From: Zygnema cylindricum
Lineage: Eukaryota; Streptophyta; Zygnematophyceae; Zygnematales; Zygnemataceae
Assembly: GCA_037447655.1 (NCBI GenBank)
Contig: JBBHKE010002940.1
Span: 1-64,000 of the forward strand
Length of the DNA stretch: 64,000 bases
Direction of reading: 5' to 3'
Position numbers and translations under genes: made by a program. This document shows, in pieces, positions 22,157 through 31,895 of the stretch; position 1 is the first letter of the stretch, and every line of letters begins with the position of its first letter. The notes beneath the pieces are model-generated. The model worked only from the letters and a program-made list of their open reading frames with translations. It ran no database searches and was not told the DNA's origin.

Positions 22157-23344
22157 ACCTGAAATCCAGGTCAACTAGATCCACGCTAAAATAAAAATTA
22201 GGTTCGCTAAGTTACAAGTACATGGGGTGGTACCTTTAGGCCTAGCGTTACGCTAACAACATTGGAGTGATCGTGCATAGTTAGGGTATCTTCCCATGTG
22301 TTGAATAACAAAAAAAAACGTATTTTTCCTTCAAAATTGAGCTTGCAACGATAAAATAAAATGCCGTACAAAACAATTGTAAGAACCATAGTACAATTTG
22401 CGTCATATTGAAACTTCAAATGTACTTAGTATGTCTTTTTTGACTTCTCGGTTCAATACCACGTCACTTCAGTTCATCTTCAAACTTCACCAGAAATCGG
22501 CTTGCGATGGGATTTTAGTTGAAGTAACAAATAAGCAACGATTACGAGTACGTTATTGCACGCGTTACAGTTGTTTTAATTTTTTTGCAAGACACAGAGT
22601 ACACGGTAAGGGCGGTTCTCTATCGGGCGCTGATAATAATCGTACGGAAACGTTTACTGGCATAAATACTTCGTTCACTTCTCCATCTGGTCGTGTCAAC
22701 AATGGAATCTATCCAGTACGTACTTTCTTTCGATTGGATGCATGTAGGTCCATGTTTTTATGGCGAGCAGTCAAAGATTCCAAAATTACTATATCTGATC
22801 TTGTATTTGTGCATCCAGCCGCAAAATTAAATTAGGTGAATGTACAATTTGTACATTCGTGTTTTGTATTTGTTTTATTTGTTTTGTTGTTCGTGTTTCG
22901 TCGTGGCACCGCAAATTCCCGATGTCAGCGGATCGTGGAGGAGGCGTCACGGCACATTCTTCAACAAAGATTTTTTTTGGTGGTTTTCGTTGGATTTGAT
23001 TCCTGCTTGTCCGAAGGCGCTTGGCAAATGTCATAAGGCGCGCAGCCTGAACGTGACCTTTCTACGTGTAAACATTTTACACGTCCGGTGATTGGCTAGT
23101 CTCCTCCGTGAGGAGACTAGCTGGTCACTTATCACTGGTCACTAGCTGGTCATTGGTCGAAGTGACCGTTTACTTCCAAAACACATAATCGGATAGTCAA
23201 CGTTGTCGCCCAAAAGTTTGGAGAATCGTGACGAATCTCCAGTAATCATGTTTTATACAAAAAAAACAAACAGTATGGCCATGTACAAAAATTAGTTGAT
23301 CTGTACTGAAATGCACTTTTTACAATAATAAACCCCACTTTTCG
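22157..23344. other. no recognisable gene; open frames without family match
   Basis: Downstream flank of the family B element. It contains a diverged copy (about 22244-22300) of the repeat piece at 4268-4320. A 145-codon plus-strand frame (22398-22835) and an 83-codon frame (22840-23091, containing VAPQIPDVSGSW) match no family I know and have no supporting start context, so I leave them as unassigned. Two perfect hairpins lie at 23064-23120. Confidence 0.45.
23064..23120. repeat. two adjacent perfect hairpins
   Basis: 23064-23084 is a 9-bp perfect stem (ACGTGTAAA/TTTACACGT) with loop CAT. 23096-23120 is an 11-bp perfect stem (CTAGTCTCCTC/GAGGAGACTAG) with loop CGT. They are 11 bases apart and followed by a short degenerate TGGTCACT-type repeat to about 23160. 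Confidence 0.7.
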
Positions 23345-24400
23345 CCTGATGGAGGTTCACCCTAAGTTTTGTCTCGCTCGTCACGCGCATGTACCTTTAA
23401 TAAATTACGAGCGTGTATGGAAATATATTTGAAGGGGTTCCGGATCGTCCATTTAATTTATGGGTCGTTAGAAAAAGTGTACGTCGTCGTCATCTCCCCC
23501 CTTCCGTGGAATAGGCTTCCCATTGTCTCAGCGTACGAATATGATATTCCTACATCGTCCTTCAAATATTGTTCATGGTCTTACGGAGTATCCCCATATA
23601 TTACAATATCGATTTTTTTATGTCGTTTTCTCCAAAAATTTCAATCCCCAAAGATAAAAAAATTAGTCGAAAAAAAAAATACTTTTACCATGGTAGAATG
23701 AACGTTAATTTTATACTTTGAATGTACTCCATGTTTTCGTCTTGTGAACTCATTTTGGCGTTTTTTTCTTTTCGACCCTCGGGCAAGAGAATCTAGCTCA
23801 TCAAAAAACTATATCAAAAATCACCTCCCGAGGTGATTTTAGTTAGGGTATCACCCGGAAAACGAACCACGCACGCGCCACACGAGTGGGAAAAAATTTG
23901 AATCAGGGGTGAGTATTTCGCTATTTTTCTCCTAAGCCGTCACGTGCAAGTACAAAAAAAAAATTGCAAGGGTCTCGGACCTCCAATTTCATTCATAGGT
24001 CCCCTTCAAACTTTTACGCCGTCGTCGTCTCTCCTCTCTCCCTCTCACGCTATTGCTTTTATCTCACAGTTTTAGAGTGAGACACGACAATAGTGTGTGA
24101 AATGAAAGATATTTGAAAAATAATTATTTTGACTACCATTATGTATATTTTGATGGCAAGTAGAATGAGAAAAGTTGAAAAAACAAAACTGAAAAACCAT
24201 GGCGTAATGTTTTTGAGTCAGTGAAGTCGACGTCGTCATAAGTGAGAATGACGTCATAATGTCACAAAACCCTAAACATCTACAATGTCACAAAAATTAG
24301 ATGCATGTAGTTGTCGTTGTTTTCGTAGAGGTCAACAATTGTGGTAAGTTTCGTAGTAGTGATCAATCGTCATAAGTTATACCCACGTCTACAACTACAC
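23345..24400 (+). repeat. unclassified dispersed repeat R1, copy 1
   Basis: Similar over most of its length to 63130-64000, including CGGGCAAGAGAATC, CCACACGAGTGGGAAAA, GGGTCTCGGACCTCCA and CTCTCCCTCTCAC. Within this copy the CGTCACGCGCATGTAC...TCGGACCTCC...CGCCGTCGTCGTC block occurs twice (about 23375-23510 and 23936-24040). A perfect 11-bp stem sits at 23817-23840. No coding domain, LTR or TIR was recognised. Confidence 0.7.
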
Positions 24401-24990
24401 ATTCCAAAGTTCCGATTTCATTTTCGCACATTGGGACACACTTGAAAGTACTATGGAGAATCTTCGTCAAAGTCCAAAATACTTCTTCAAAGTATTAAAT
24501 ACATGGAGACACCCCTTTACATCTTATCTACCCAACGTCGTTGGTAAATATTCCAGATATGTGTAGCCTTACCTAAAACGAAATATATAAACGTCCATCT
24601 CCTCACATTCTCCAATCTAACTAACTTTGCATTGTTAGACGTTAATTGAGATTATATTTGGTACACTCTGCTCAATTAGTTATGACAAATTTGATGACAC
24701 ATATTGGTTCTAACATATTTTATGACACATAGTAATTCAACCGCACTGTTACCTATAAAAATATTAATTTTGAAATTAATGACCTAATAATTCACAAAGT
24801 TTGTCTTATGTAAAGTATCTATCAAGGCATAAAACACACTTGTAAGACTCTATGCTCTTCAAAACTCATAAAGAATCTTAGCATTGTGCTCAATCTCTCT
24901 TTAAATCATTGTAGAAAAAAAAATGTAATACCTATTTCGACTAACATTTCGAAAACACCACATATTTTCATTTTATCTTTGTTCATTTAG
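24401..24990. other. A/T-rich non-coding stretch
   Basis: No domain, repeat boundary or plausible exon was recognised. Confidence 0.4.
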
Positions 24991-25620
24991 AGCGAGGGTT
25001 AAGCGGAGAGGCAATGATGAAGAGAGGAAGAGGAAGGGAGAACAAGAGGAAAATGAGACAGAAAGAGGGAAAGAAAGTAAAAGAGGGAAAGAAAAAGAGA
25101 AAGAAAAAGCAAAGGAGGAAAAGAGGGAATAGGAGGATAGGAAGACAACGGATAAGGATGAGGAAAAGAGAAGGAAGCGAAACAAACGAAAGGGGAGGCG
25201 AGGCGGAACACAATATCAAAGATCAAAAGAAATTCCATAGAGAGTTTGGAGAACGGAGAGGAGGGTGGGAGGGAGAGAGAAAATATACTTTTAAAAATAG
25301 TTATTTGAAAATGGAATCGGCTCTATTTATGTATGGGGTTAAAGAGGTTCGAGGGGGGGAACGCCACGTTATGGGAGAGGGAGAAAACTTAACAAACTGT
25401 TGCTTTAAATCCTTTAGCGGGCATCAAAAATAAACTCGTCGTATATACACTGTTTAAAAAACAAAAGAGGGATAAATGAGAAAAAGTTTAAAAAACGTTA
25501 GGAGGGAGAAAAACGAAGAGAGGAACAGAAATAATAGGGATGATGAGCAAAAAACAAAGTGGGAAGACGAAGGGAATAAGAGAGAAAAAAATAGAGAGAG
25601 GGAGAGAAACATAAAATTTA
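24991..25620 (+). repeat. polypurine (G/A) tract
   Basis: About 600 bases with strong purine bias on the plus strand, densest at 25010-25200 and 25480-25610. It gives an open frame full of Lys/Arg/Glu, but this is a composition effect. Possible triplex-forming DNA; no gene assigned. Confidence 0.7.
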
Positions 25621-26510
25621 TGTATCAAGAGTCTGCTATCGATGTTTGATGTGCCTGTTTTTACCCATTGATAAAAGATATATTGTTTTTAAATATCAAA
25701 AAAGTTGTTTTTTAAATACAAATACAATATACAACAAGCTATCGGGTTGATAACAATCACAATGCCCTTGTTCGGTGGTCGATCAAAAAAATTCAAAATG
25801 TTGGTTTTCCCCGCATGAGAGGGGGAGGGTCAAGTAGGGGAGGGGAGGGCGCATATTGGCCTTGTACGGTCAATTTTGATACAGTAGTTGTATGAACACC
25901 TAGCTCCCACATGTAGTTGTATGAACACCCCCCTCCCACGAAATATATCGTGATAATGTTTGTTGGTCATGAAGCGATATAATAGGCTCTCTAACTGTTC
26001 ATATCCAAATTATCACGGTAAAAAATGTCCTATACCCAACACTAATGGACAAAATGACTATTCCAATGTAACAGTAAATTAGTATTATTTCCTTGTTTTT
26101 TAGTAAAGATTCTCCATACTACTTCGAGTGTTATGATGTTTGAATATAAAATCCCTAATTACATTTTCATTACTTTAATTACGTGATAGTTCTAAACATT
26201 TAGAAAACCACTACTTTAATTACTTGATAGTTGTAAATTTTTGTAAAACCTTTTACGGTTGTATACGTTCACAAAAATTGTGATAACTTGTAAATGTTGA
26301 CAAAAAAAACAACACTTGTATCGATCGACAAAACTAACGACAATTGTATATTTATATAAACGTATGTTGTCAAATCACATTATGTCGACTTTTTGTGACA
26401 TCGAGGATTTATGACATTATGATCTCATTCCCTGTTGTGACCATGTTGACGTCACTAATTTCAAAACTATTCGTCGTGGCTTCCAAGCTTGCTTTTGTAT
26501 CTTTTATCAA
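25621..26510. other. A/T-rich non-coding stretch
   Basis: Simple A/T-rich sequence with short direct repeats (for example TGTAGTTGTATGAACACC twice at about 25886-25930). No gene seen. Confidence 0.4.
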
Positions 26511-27062
26511 TGAAATTTTGCGGTCTCCATTGACCCACGGAATGAGCACCCTATCTAAAGCCTCTAGGATAATATTTGCCCCTTCCACTTTCCCACTAAA
26601 TAAGTGCCGCCCAGGCACACAAATATTCTGACCACCCTCACCCTTGTGAGGACAAGACTCCTGTGAATCAAACGCAAAAAGAATCACTGAATTTGCTCCC
26701 CTGGGCAGTAAGTTATGGCTTGTCAAAAATGACCTTTATAGTTACAAGCTCACTTAAAGAGAGGTACCTAAATATCACTAAGTCTTCGTCGGCCTACTCA
26801 CGACTACCTACTACTAAACCCTAGTCCAATAGGAACACTATATAGTACAAGAAGGTACAATAGGAGATGTACTTATTGTACGGCCATTGTACAACATGGT
26901 CTACAACGTGACACCTGTCAAATCGAGAGCCATGGATCCTCCTCCCATCTTCTCCAATATCAAATAATATGGCGTCACGTGGCACCGCGTGACGCTATCT
27001 CCAAATGACGCCAAAATCTCACTTCGCGTGGCGGCTACAATGCCGGCCGTCTGATCAAAACA

Positions 27063-27948
27063 TGAAACTCTGAGACCTCCATAGGTCCTCAGAAAGGACA
27101 GCTTGCAAGAAGCCTCTAAGATAACCCTGACCCCTTTGTGTTACAACAATAATAACTGCCAAACTGGTAGACAAAAACTCTGACCACCTTCACCCTTGTG
27201 AAGGCAAGACTCCGCTGAGTCGATAGCAAAAACAATCTCTGAATTTGCTCCCCTGAGCAGTAAGTTCTGGAGGGTCAAAGTTGACCTTTTGTATGGACGC
27301 TCTCTAGGAGAGAGGGTCCTATCTACTATTTTTTTCTAAGTCCTATCTCTCTCACCGACTCTATCTACTAATGTACGAAGCTAATAAGATTACACTTCCG
27401 TACACAAAAGTACAGCTGCCGGTGTACTTTCTGTACGGCCAATGTACGACATGCCCAAATGTCGACACGTGGTATATTCGGATTTGCTCCCTTAATCCTC
27501 GGAGATGCCGCGATCCAATATTATTCTGCCACGTGTCATCCGATGTGGGGATGACCATAAACCGCCGAAATCCTCTTCCGCGATCTCGGCATTCTTTCCG
27601 GTCGTCCGATTAAATGCACATTTAATCGTAGCCGTAATAAATACATGCGCGGTATTCGTTTGGCTATCGAAACAAATGCGCGGTACTTGTTTCATATCAG
27701 TACCGTAATCCGTACTTCTTAATAACTGGACCTATGTATTCCGTAAGCAGTTTCTGTTAAATGAAATATCCTACATGGTAACGTTTAAATAATTATCAAA
27801 CCACATAGCATGTATCATTAGTTCTAGACCTAACGGATAAGGTTACCGTCTACCGGTTGTCAGCCCGCCGGCAGGTACCAAGATCAAATCTTGGATGCAT
27901 CACTAGTTCTTTTAGTAAATAAACTACCTTTAAATAAATCAACTAATT
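27063..27948 (-). repeat. LTR, family D, truncated by the gap
   Basis: It begins (its 3' end) TGAAACTCTGAGACCTCC and follows the 34521-35587 copy through the hairpins (about 27192-27225) to the T-arm-like CCAAGATCAAATCTTGG at 27878-27894, stopping at the N run about 160-180 bases short of the LTR 5' end. Confidence 0.8.
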
Positions 27949-27958
27949 NNNNNNNNNN
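27949..27958. other. assembly gap (10 N)
   Basis: Ten undetermined bases. Sequence on the two sides partly repeats itself, so true gap size and order are uncertain. Confidence 0.95.
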
Positions 27959-28669
27959 TGGAACATCTGGTACAGCATGTTACCGGCATGCTGGTCAAAG
28001 ATGACCTTTATAGTTACAAGCTCTCTTAGAGAGAGGTACCTAAATATCACTAAGTCTTGGTCTGCCTACTCACGACTACCTACTACTAAACCCTAGTCCA
28101 ATAGGAACACTATATAGTACAAGAAGGTACAATAGGAGATGTACTTATTGTACGGCCATTGTACGACATGGTCTACAAGGTGACACCTGTCAAATCGGGA
28201 GCCATGGTTCCTCCTCCCATCTTCTCCGATATCAAATAATGTGGCGCCACGTGGCACCGCGTGACGCTATCTCCAAATGAAGCCAAAAGCTCACTTCGCG
28301 TGGCGGCTACAATGTCGGCCGTCCGATCAAAACATATTTTACACCGTTCAGATTCGCGTACATGCATGAATTGCTCCTTTTGGTTAGTCTGCTGTTAATT
28401 AGCTGTTGCGTTAATGTTTATATATATTTGAAACCCGCCACGTGTATCGTTTCGATAACGCCTTAGTGGCTAAGACGTACGACTATGTAGAGGTCCACAG
28501 ACCCAGGTTCAAAACTGGACCTAGGCATCATTTTAGTAAAATATCCTCTACTTCAAAATCTGCCGCTTTCTAAATTTGGCGGCAGCCATGGCGTGCCTTT
28601 GATCCTCAACTCTTTCTTTAAAGTAAAACTCAAATATAGAAGTGAACTATTAATTACCTCTTTTCAACA

Positions 28670-29246
28670 AACACATTGTCTGAAACTCGGGGGACTACAG
28701 TGGCTAGAACGGGGCTGTCCCCAGCCAAGAAGGCGAGAACAAGAGTGGAGGCAATAAGGCACCATCTTCCCAAATAGGCAGGGGGAGCAACACGGGCATT
28801 TGATAATAGACCTAATCTCCACGTAAAGACAGGGAGGGATGCGTGAATGCGGGCCGAAGGCCTTAACTCGCGATCAAATGCCCCACGACCTACCAAAATG
28901 TGAAGGACGTCCATGAGGTGATCATCAAAGGATGAGAGAGATGAGACAAACGTCTAGGTGGGAGGGGAAGTACGAGTAAGGTAAGAAGGGCGGTGGGGGA
29001 AACACCTGGTTAACATAGCAAAAGCCACTTGAGGATCGGGAAGGTGAGGGAGGTCGTCTATGTGGGCAAGATCTGTCAGTAGAGCATCATCAAGAAATTG
29101 GGTCACGAAAGTATCCGAACTATGGGGGCAACCCAACACACAAATGCTATCGAAGGGAGGAGGAGTTTGAAAATCAGAAGGGGGAGTAAAGAAAGTGGAA
29201 TATCCTAAGGGGACCAAATAACACACTCCGAAGGCTGGACTGAAAG
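28670..29246 (-). pseudogene. non-LTR-type reverse transcriptase ORF, C-terminal part
   Basis: Minus-strand frame with ICVLGCPHSSDTFVTQFLDD, LPDPQVAFAMLTRCFPHR, a stop, then LPVFTWRLGLLSNARVAPP and AYLGRW. These resemble the region following the polymerase core in large RT-bearing ORFs of LINE-like elements (LGxPxGS..., LPLRLGGLGLRS... AAYLGSW); the assignment is from memory of the family and not certain. The polymerase core itself is absent. The matching upstream part is at 32963-33600, separated by the insertion 29247-32962. Confidence 0.5.
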
Positions 29247-29756
29247 TGTAACAGGGTTACAGAATTGGGTACTTAGTGGCTGGGGCTAGGCTGCTATAGT
29301 TGCGATTTCAGAGCAGCGCAGTTGCGATTCTAGAGCAGCGCAGCTGCGATTCCAGACCAGCGCAGCATAGCAACATAGCAACTTAGTAGCGCACCAGCGC
29401 AGCATAGCAACTCAGTAGCGCAGCAACGCAGCATAGCAACGCCGCACAATGTAGATGGAACTGTATAGTTCTAGAAGGAAGTTTTGTATAGATCTCGGTT
29501 GGCCGCGAAGGCCCACTTGTACAGCTGTATTGTACTAGGTTGACTAGCAGTTAGCTAGTTTAAATAGGCGAGTAGACCTAGTGAATGGGACACCTGAAGT
29601 GGACCTACACAGCTAGCGCAACCTTATACTCTCTCTCAAGTAATAAAGCTCAACCTTGTCTGTGAGTTCTGTGTATTCCTGCTGTTGCTACGGGAAGATC
29701 CTTGGTGTTTCCGCTGTGCACTGTAACCTGTTGTGGTGTATCGTGCCTCTTTTACA
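29247..29756 (+). repeat. LTR H, gypsy-type (5' LTR)
   Basis: 510 bp starting TGTAACAGGGTTACAG and ending CTCTTTTACA (TGTAA/TTACA ends). It has short degenerate repeats of GCAGCGCAGCTGCGATT and CAGCGCAGCATAGCAAC at about 29310-29440 and AATAAA at about 29641. A primer-binding site follows. Confidence 0.8.
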
Positions 29757-29757
29757 T

Positions 29758-29769
29758 TGGTATCGGAGC
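29758..29769 (+). promoter_or_regulatory. primer-binding site, initiator tRNA-Met 3' end
   Basis: TGGTATCGGAGC one base after the LTR. It differs by one base (A to G) from the common plant site TGGTATCAGAGC. Unlike the copia families here, it uses the tRNA 3' end. Confidence 0.8.
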
Positions 29770-29790
29770 GATCACCCGTGACTCGACAGC

Positions 29791-30090
29791 ATGGACGAAC
29801 ACAGCGTATCCACTACAGAAATGTTGGCACAAGTACAAAGGGAGTAAGAAAGTGTGAGGTTACAGAACGCGCAGCTGAGTAACACTATCACAGCCTTGGA
29901 GTCGCGTCTAGGGGAGCGACCCCATGGAGGCGTAGAGAGAGATTACCGGAGACCGAAATTAAGAATTCCCGACGAGTTTGACCCTGCAAGACACAAGAGC
30001 CTTGACTCATGGCTTCCTAACTATCTACGTTTTAGAGAAGATGACATTCTTACATGTACAAATCAGACCGAAAAAGACTCGGTTGTGGAA
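29791..30090 (+). pseudogene. gypsy-like Gag N-terminal fragment
   Basis: It starts MDEHSVSTTEMLAQVQRE, has one stop, then continues with a coiled-coil-like segment (LRLQNAQLSNTITALESRLG) and PKLRIPDEFDPARHKSLDSW, the short conserved start of Ty3/gypsy Gag capsid regions. It breaks off near 30050-30090 at the junction to copia pol. The exact junction cannot be placed by eye because the join may have kept a frame. Confidence 0.6.
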
Positions 30091-30099
30091 ACTCCAGTA

Positions 30100-31107
30100 A
30101 CAACTCTACCCGAAGCGGAAAACGTGGTGGAAATTGATTCGTAATCAAGAGATAGGGGAGAAGCCGAGATTGTTCGAAAAAATCCACGAAAACCATCTAT
30201 TCCGGCCTCAGATTTTGAAGGAGGAAAGAGAAGTAGCAAAAGATTGCAAGAAAAACAGGTTAACAACAAGGTAATAAAACTATCTCATCAAGATGAACCT
30301 CAAACTTATGGAGAGGCGATGACTTTTCCAGAAAGAAACCGGTGGAAGACAGCCATCAATGAGGAGATGGCCTCAATTATGGCAGCTGATACTTGGGAGC
30401 TGGTGGATTGTCCACCTAACCGAAAACCAATCGGTTGTAAGTGGGTTTTCAAATTAGAATTGAATCCAGATATCACAATCGAGCGCTACAAGGCCCAATT
30501 AGTGCCAAAGGGATTTACACAAAAAGAGGGAATTGACTACGAGGAAACCTTTGCCCCGGTGGTCAGATTTCCCTCCGTCCGCATACGTCTCACCTTGGCA
30601 GCTGCGGAAGACATGGAAGTGCACCAGATGGACATCAAACCAACCTTTTTGCATAAAGAATTGGAAGAGGAGATCTTCATGCGACAACCCGAAGGGTTTG
30701 TGGAAGAAGGAGAGGAGAGTAAGGTATGCCGGCTGATTAAATCTCTTTATGGTTTGAAATAGGAGCCTCGACAGTGGAATAAGAAGCTTGATGAGTTTCT
30801 TACCGTTCTGGGATATATCCGGATCAGCTCAGATCACTCAATCTATGTTTTCGAAGATGAGGAAGGTTTTATATTTATTGCAATTTATGTTGATGATTTG
30901 CTTGTTTTAAGTAAATCAATGGAAAAAATTAATAAACTGAAAACCGATCTTAAGGGGAGATTTGAAATAAAGGATATGGGGGAAGCAAAATATATTTTGG
31001 GAATTCAAGTAGAGAGAGACCGAAAAAGAAAAATTATAAGATTAACTCAAAAAGAAGCAATAGGGAACATGCTGGAAAAATTTCAAATGGATAAAGCTAA
31101 TAGTTGA
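30100..31107 (+). pseudogene. copia reverse transcriptase (family D), one stop
   Basis: Blocks in order: ASDFEGGKRSSKRLQEKQ, INEEMASIMAADTWELVD, GCKWVFKLELNPD, MEVHQMDIKPTFLHKELE, SLYGLK then TAG in place of Gln, EPRQWNKKLDEFL, FIAIYVDDLLVLSKS (catalytic YVDD at about 30888), LKGRFEIKDMGEAKYILGIQ and LTQKEAIGNMLEKFQMD. Only the TAG at about 30760 and a TGA at 31106 break it, so this is the least damaged reverse transcriptase in the window. Confidence 0.85.
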
Positions 31108-31895
31108 ACAACTCGAATGGAGTTGAAGAAGGGAAGTGAGGGGAGTGAGGAAGGAGGAGTCATAGTCTTAGACGAGGAATTATCTCCTGAAGAACAGAAG
31201 TTCATGCAGACTATTCTTTACAGGCAAGTAGTGGGAAGTCTAATCTATTTTATGAATAGTACCCGGCCAGATTTAGCTGCAGCTGTAGGAGTGCTGAGTA
31301 GAAGTCTAAATGCTCCCACTAAGAGGGATTCGGAGGCAACTAAGAGAGTCCTTTGATATTTAATAGGAACTAGGGATCTATGGTTGCATTTGGGTGGGGA
31401 GAATACTGATATCACTACTTGGAGTGATGCCAGTTATGGTGATGCTCTGATGAGGAGATGCACTTCTCGATATGTATTATATGTGGGTGATGGGGCTTGC
31501 TATTGGAGTAGCAAACAGCAAAAGGTTATTGGTCAGTCCACCGTGGAGGCTGAGTATATGGCCTCTTGCTCTGCTGTAAAAGAATTGATGTGGGTCAAGT
31601 CTTTGCTTGGTGAGCTTAGTCACCTTAAGAGTGGTGTGCAGAAAAATATTTTGTGATAATCAGGCAGCAATCGCTATTTCTGCCAATCCTAAACATCATT
31701 TTAAAGCCAAACACATGGACATTAGACTCAGCTTTGTTAGAGAGAAAGTAGAAAAAAAAATAATCAGTTTAGAGTAATGACCAGATAGTGAGATGGTAGC
31801 AGATATGATGACCAAACCTGTGCCTTCCCCTAAGCTAATTTTTTGCAGGGAGAAGTGTGGTCTGAAATTAAAGATTAACTAGAAAATAAGAGGAG
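31108..31895 (+). pseudogene. copia RNase H (family D)
   Basis: FMQTILYRQVVGSLIYFMNS, TRPDLAAAVGVLSRSLN, ITTWSDASYGDALMRRCTSR, STVEAEYMASCSAVKEL are in frame apart from a TGA at about 31354. After a frameshift near 31650 the tail (AAIAISANPKHHFKAK, MVADMMTKPVPSPK) follows. It ends in the polypurine tract AAAATAAGAGGAG before the LTR. Confidence 0.85.

Larger units (their letters stand above)
26511..28669 (-). repeat. LTR, family G, split and partly duplicated around an assembly gap
   Basis: On the minus strand an LTR would run from TGTTGAAAAGAGG (28669) to GCAAAATTTCA (26511). It is related to the A, D and E LTRs: hairpin CCTCAC/GTGAGG at 26636-26651, minus-strand gag-type ATG in GTCAATGGAGACC, and a tRNA-like module at about 28460-28526. 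It is interrupted at 27062 by a D-family LTR, and 27980-28336 repeats 26690-27060 with a few percent difference. Bases 28337-28669 appear only once. No internal coding region adjoins it. Confidence 0.6.

Noticed and set aside
22398-23091. Two open frames as novel host genes
   Set aside because: No recognisable domain, splice pattern or supporting start context; lengths are possible by chance in such sequence.
25014-25433. Long Lys/Arg/Glu-rich open frame as a protein gene
   Set aside because: The frame follows from the purine-only composition; pyrimidine-rich frames are open on the other strand too, and no domain or codon structure is seen.
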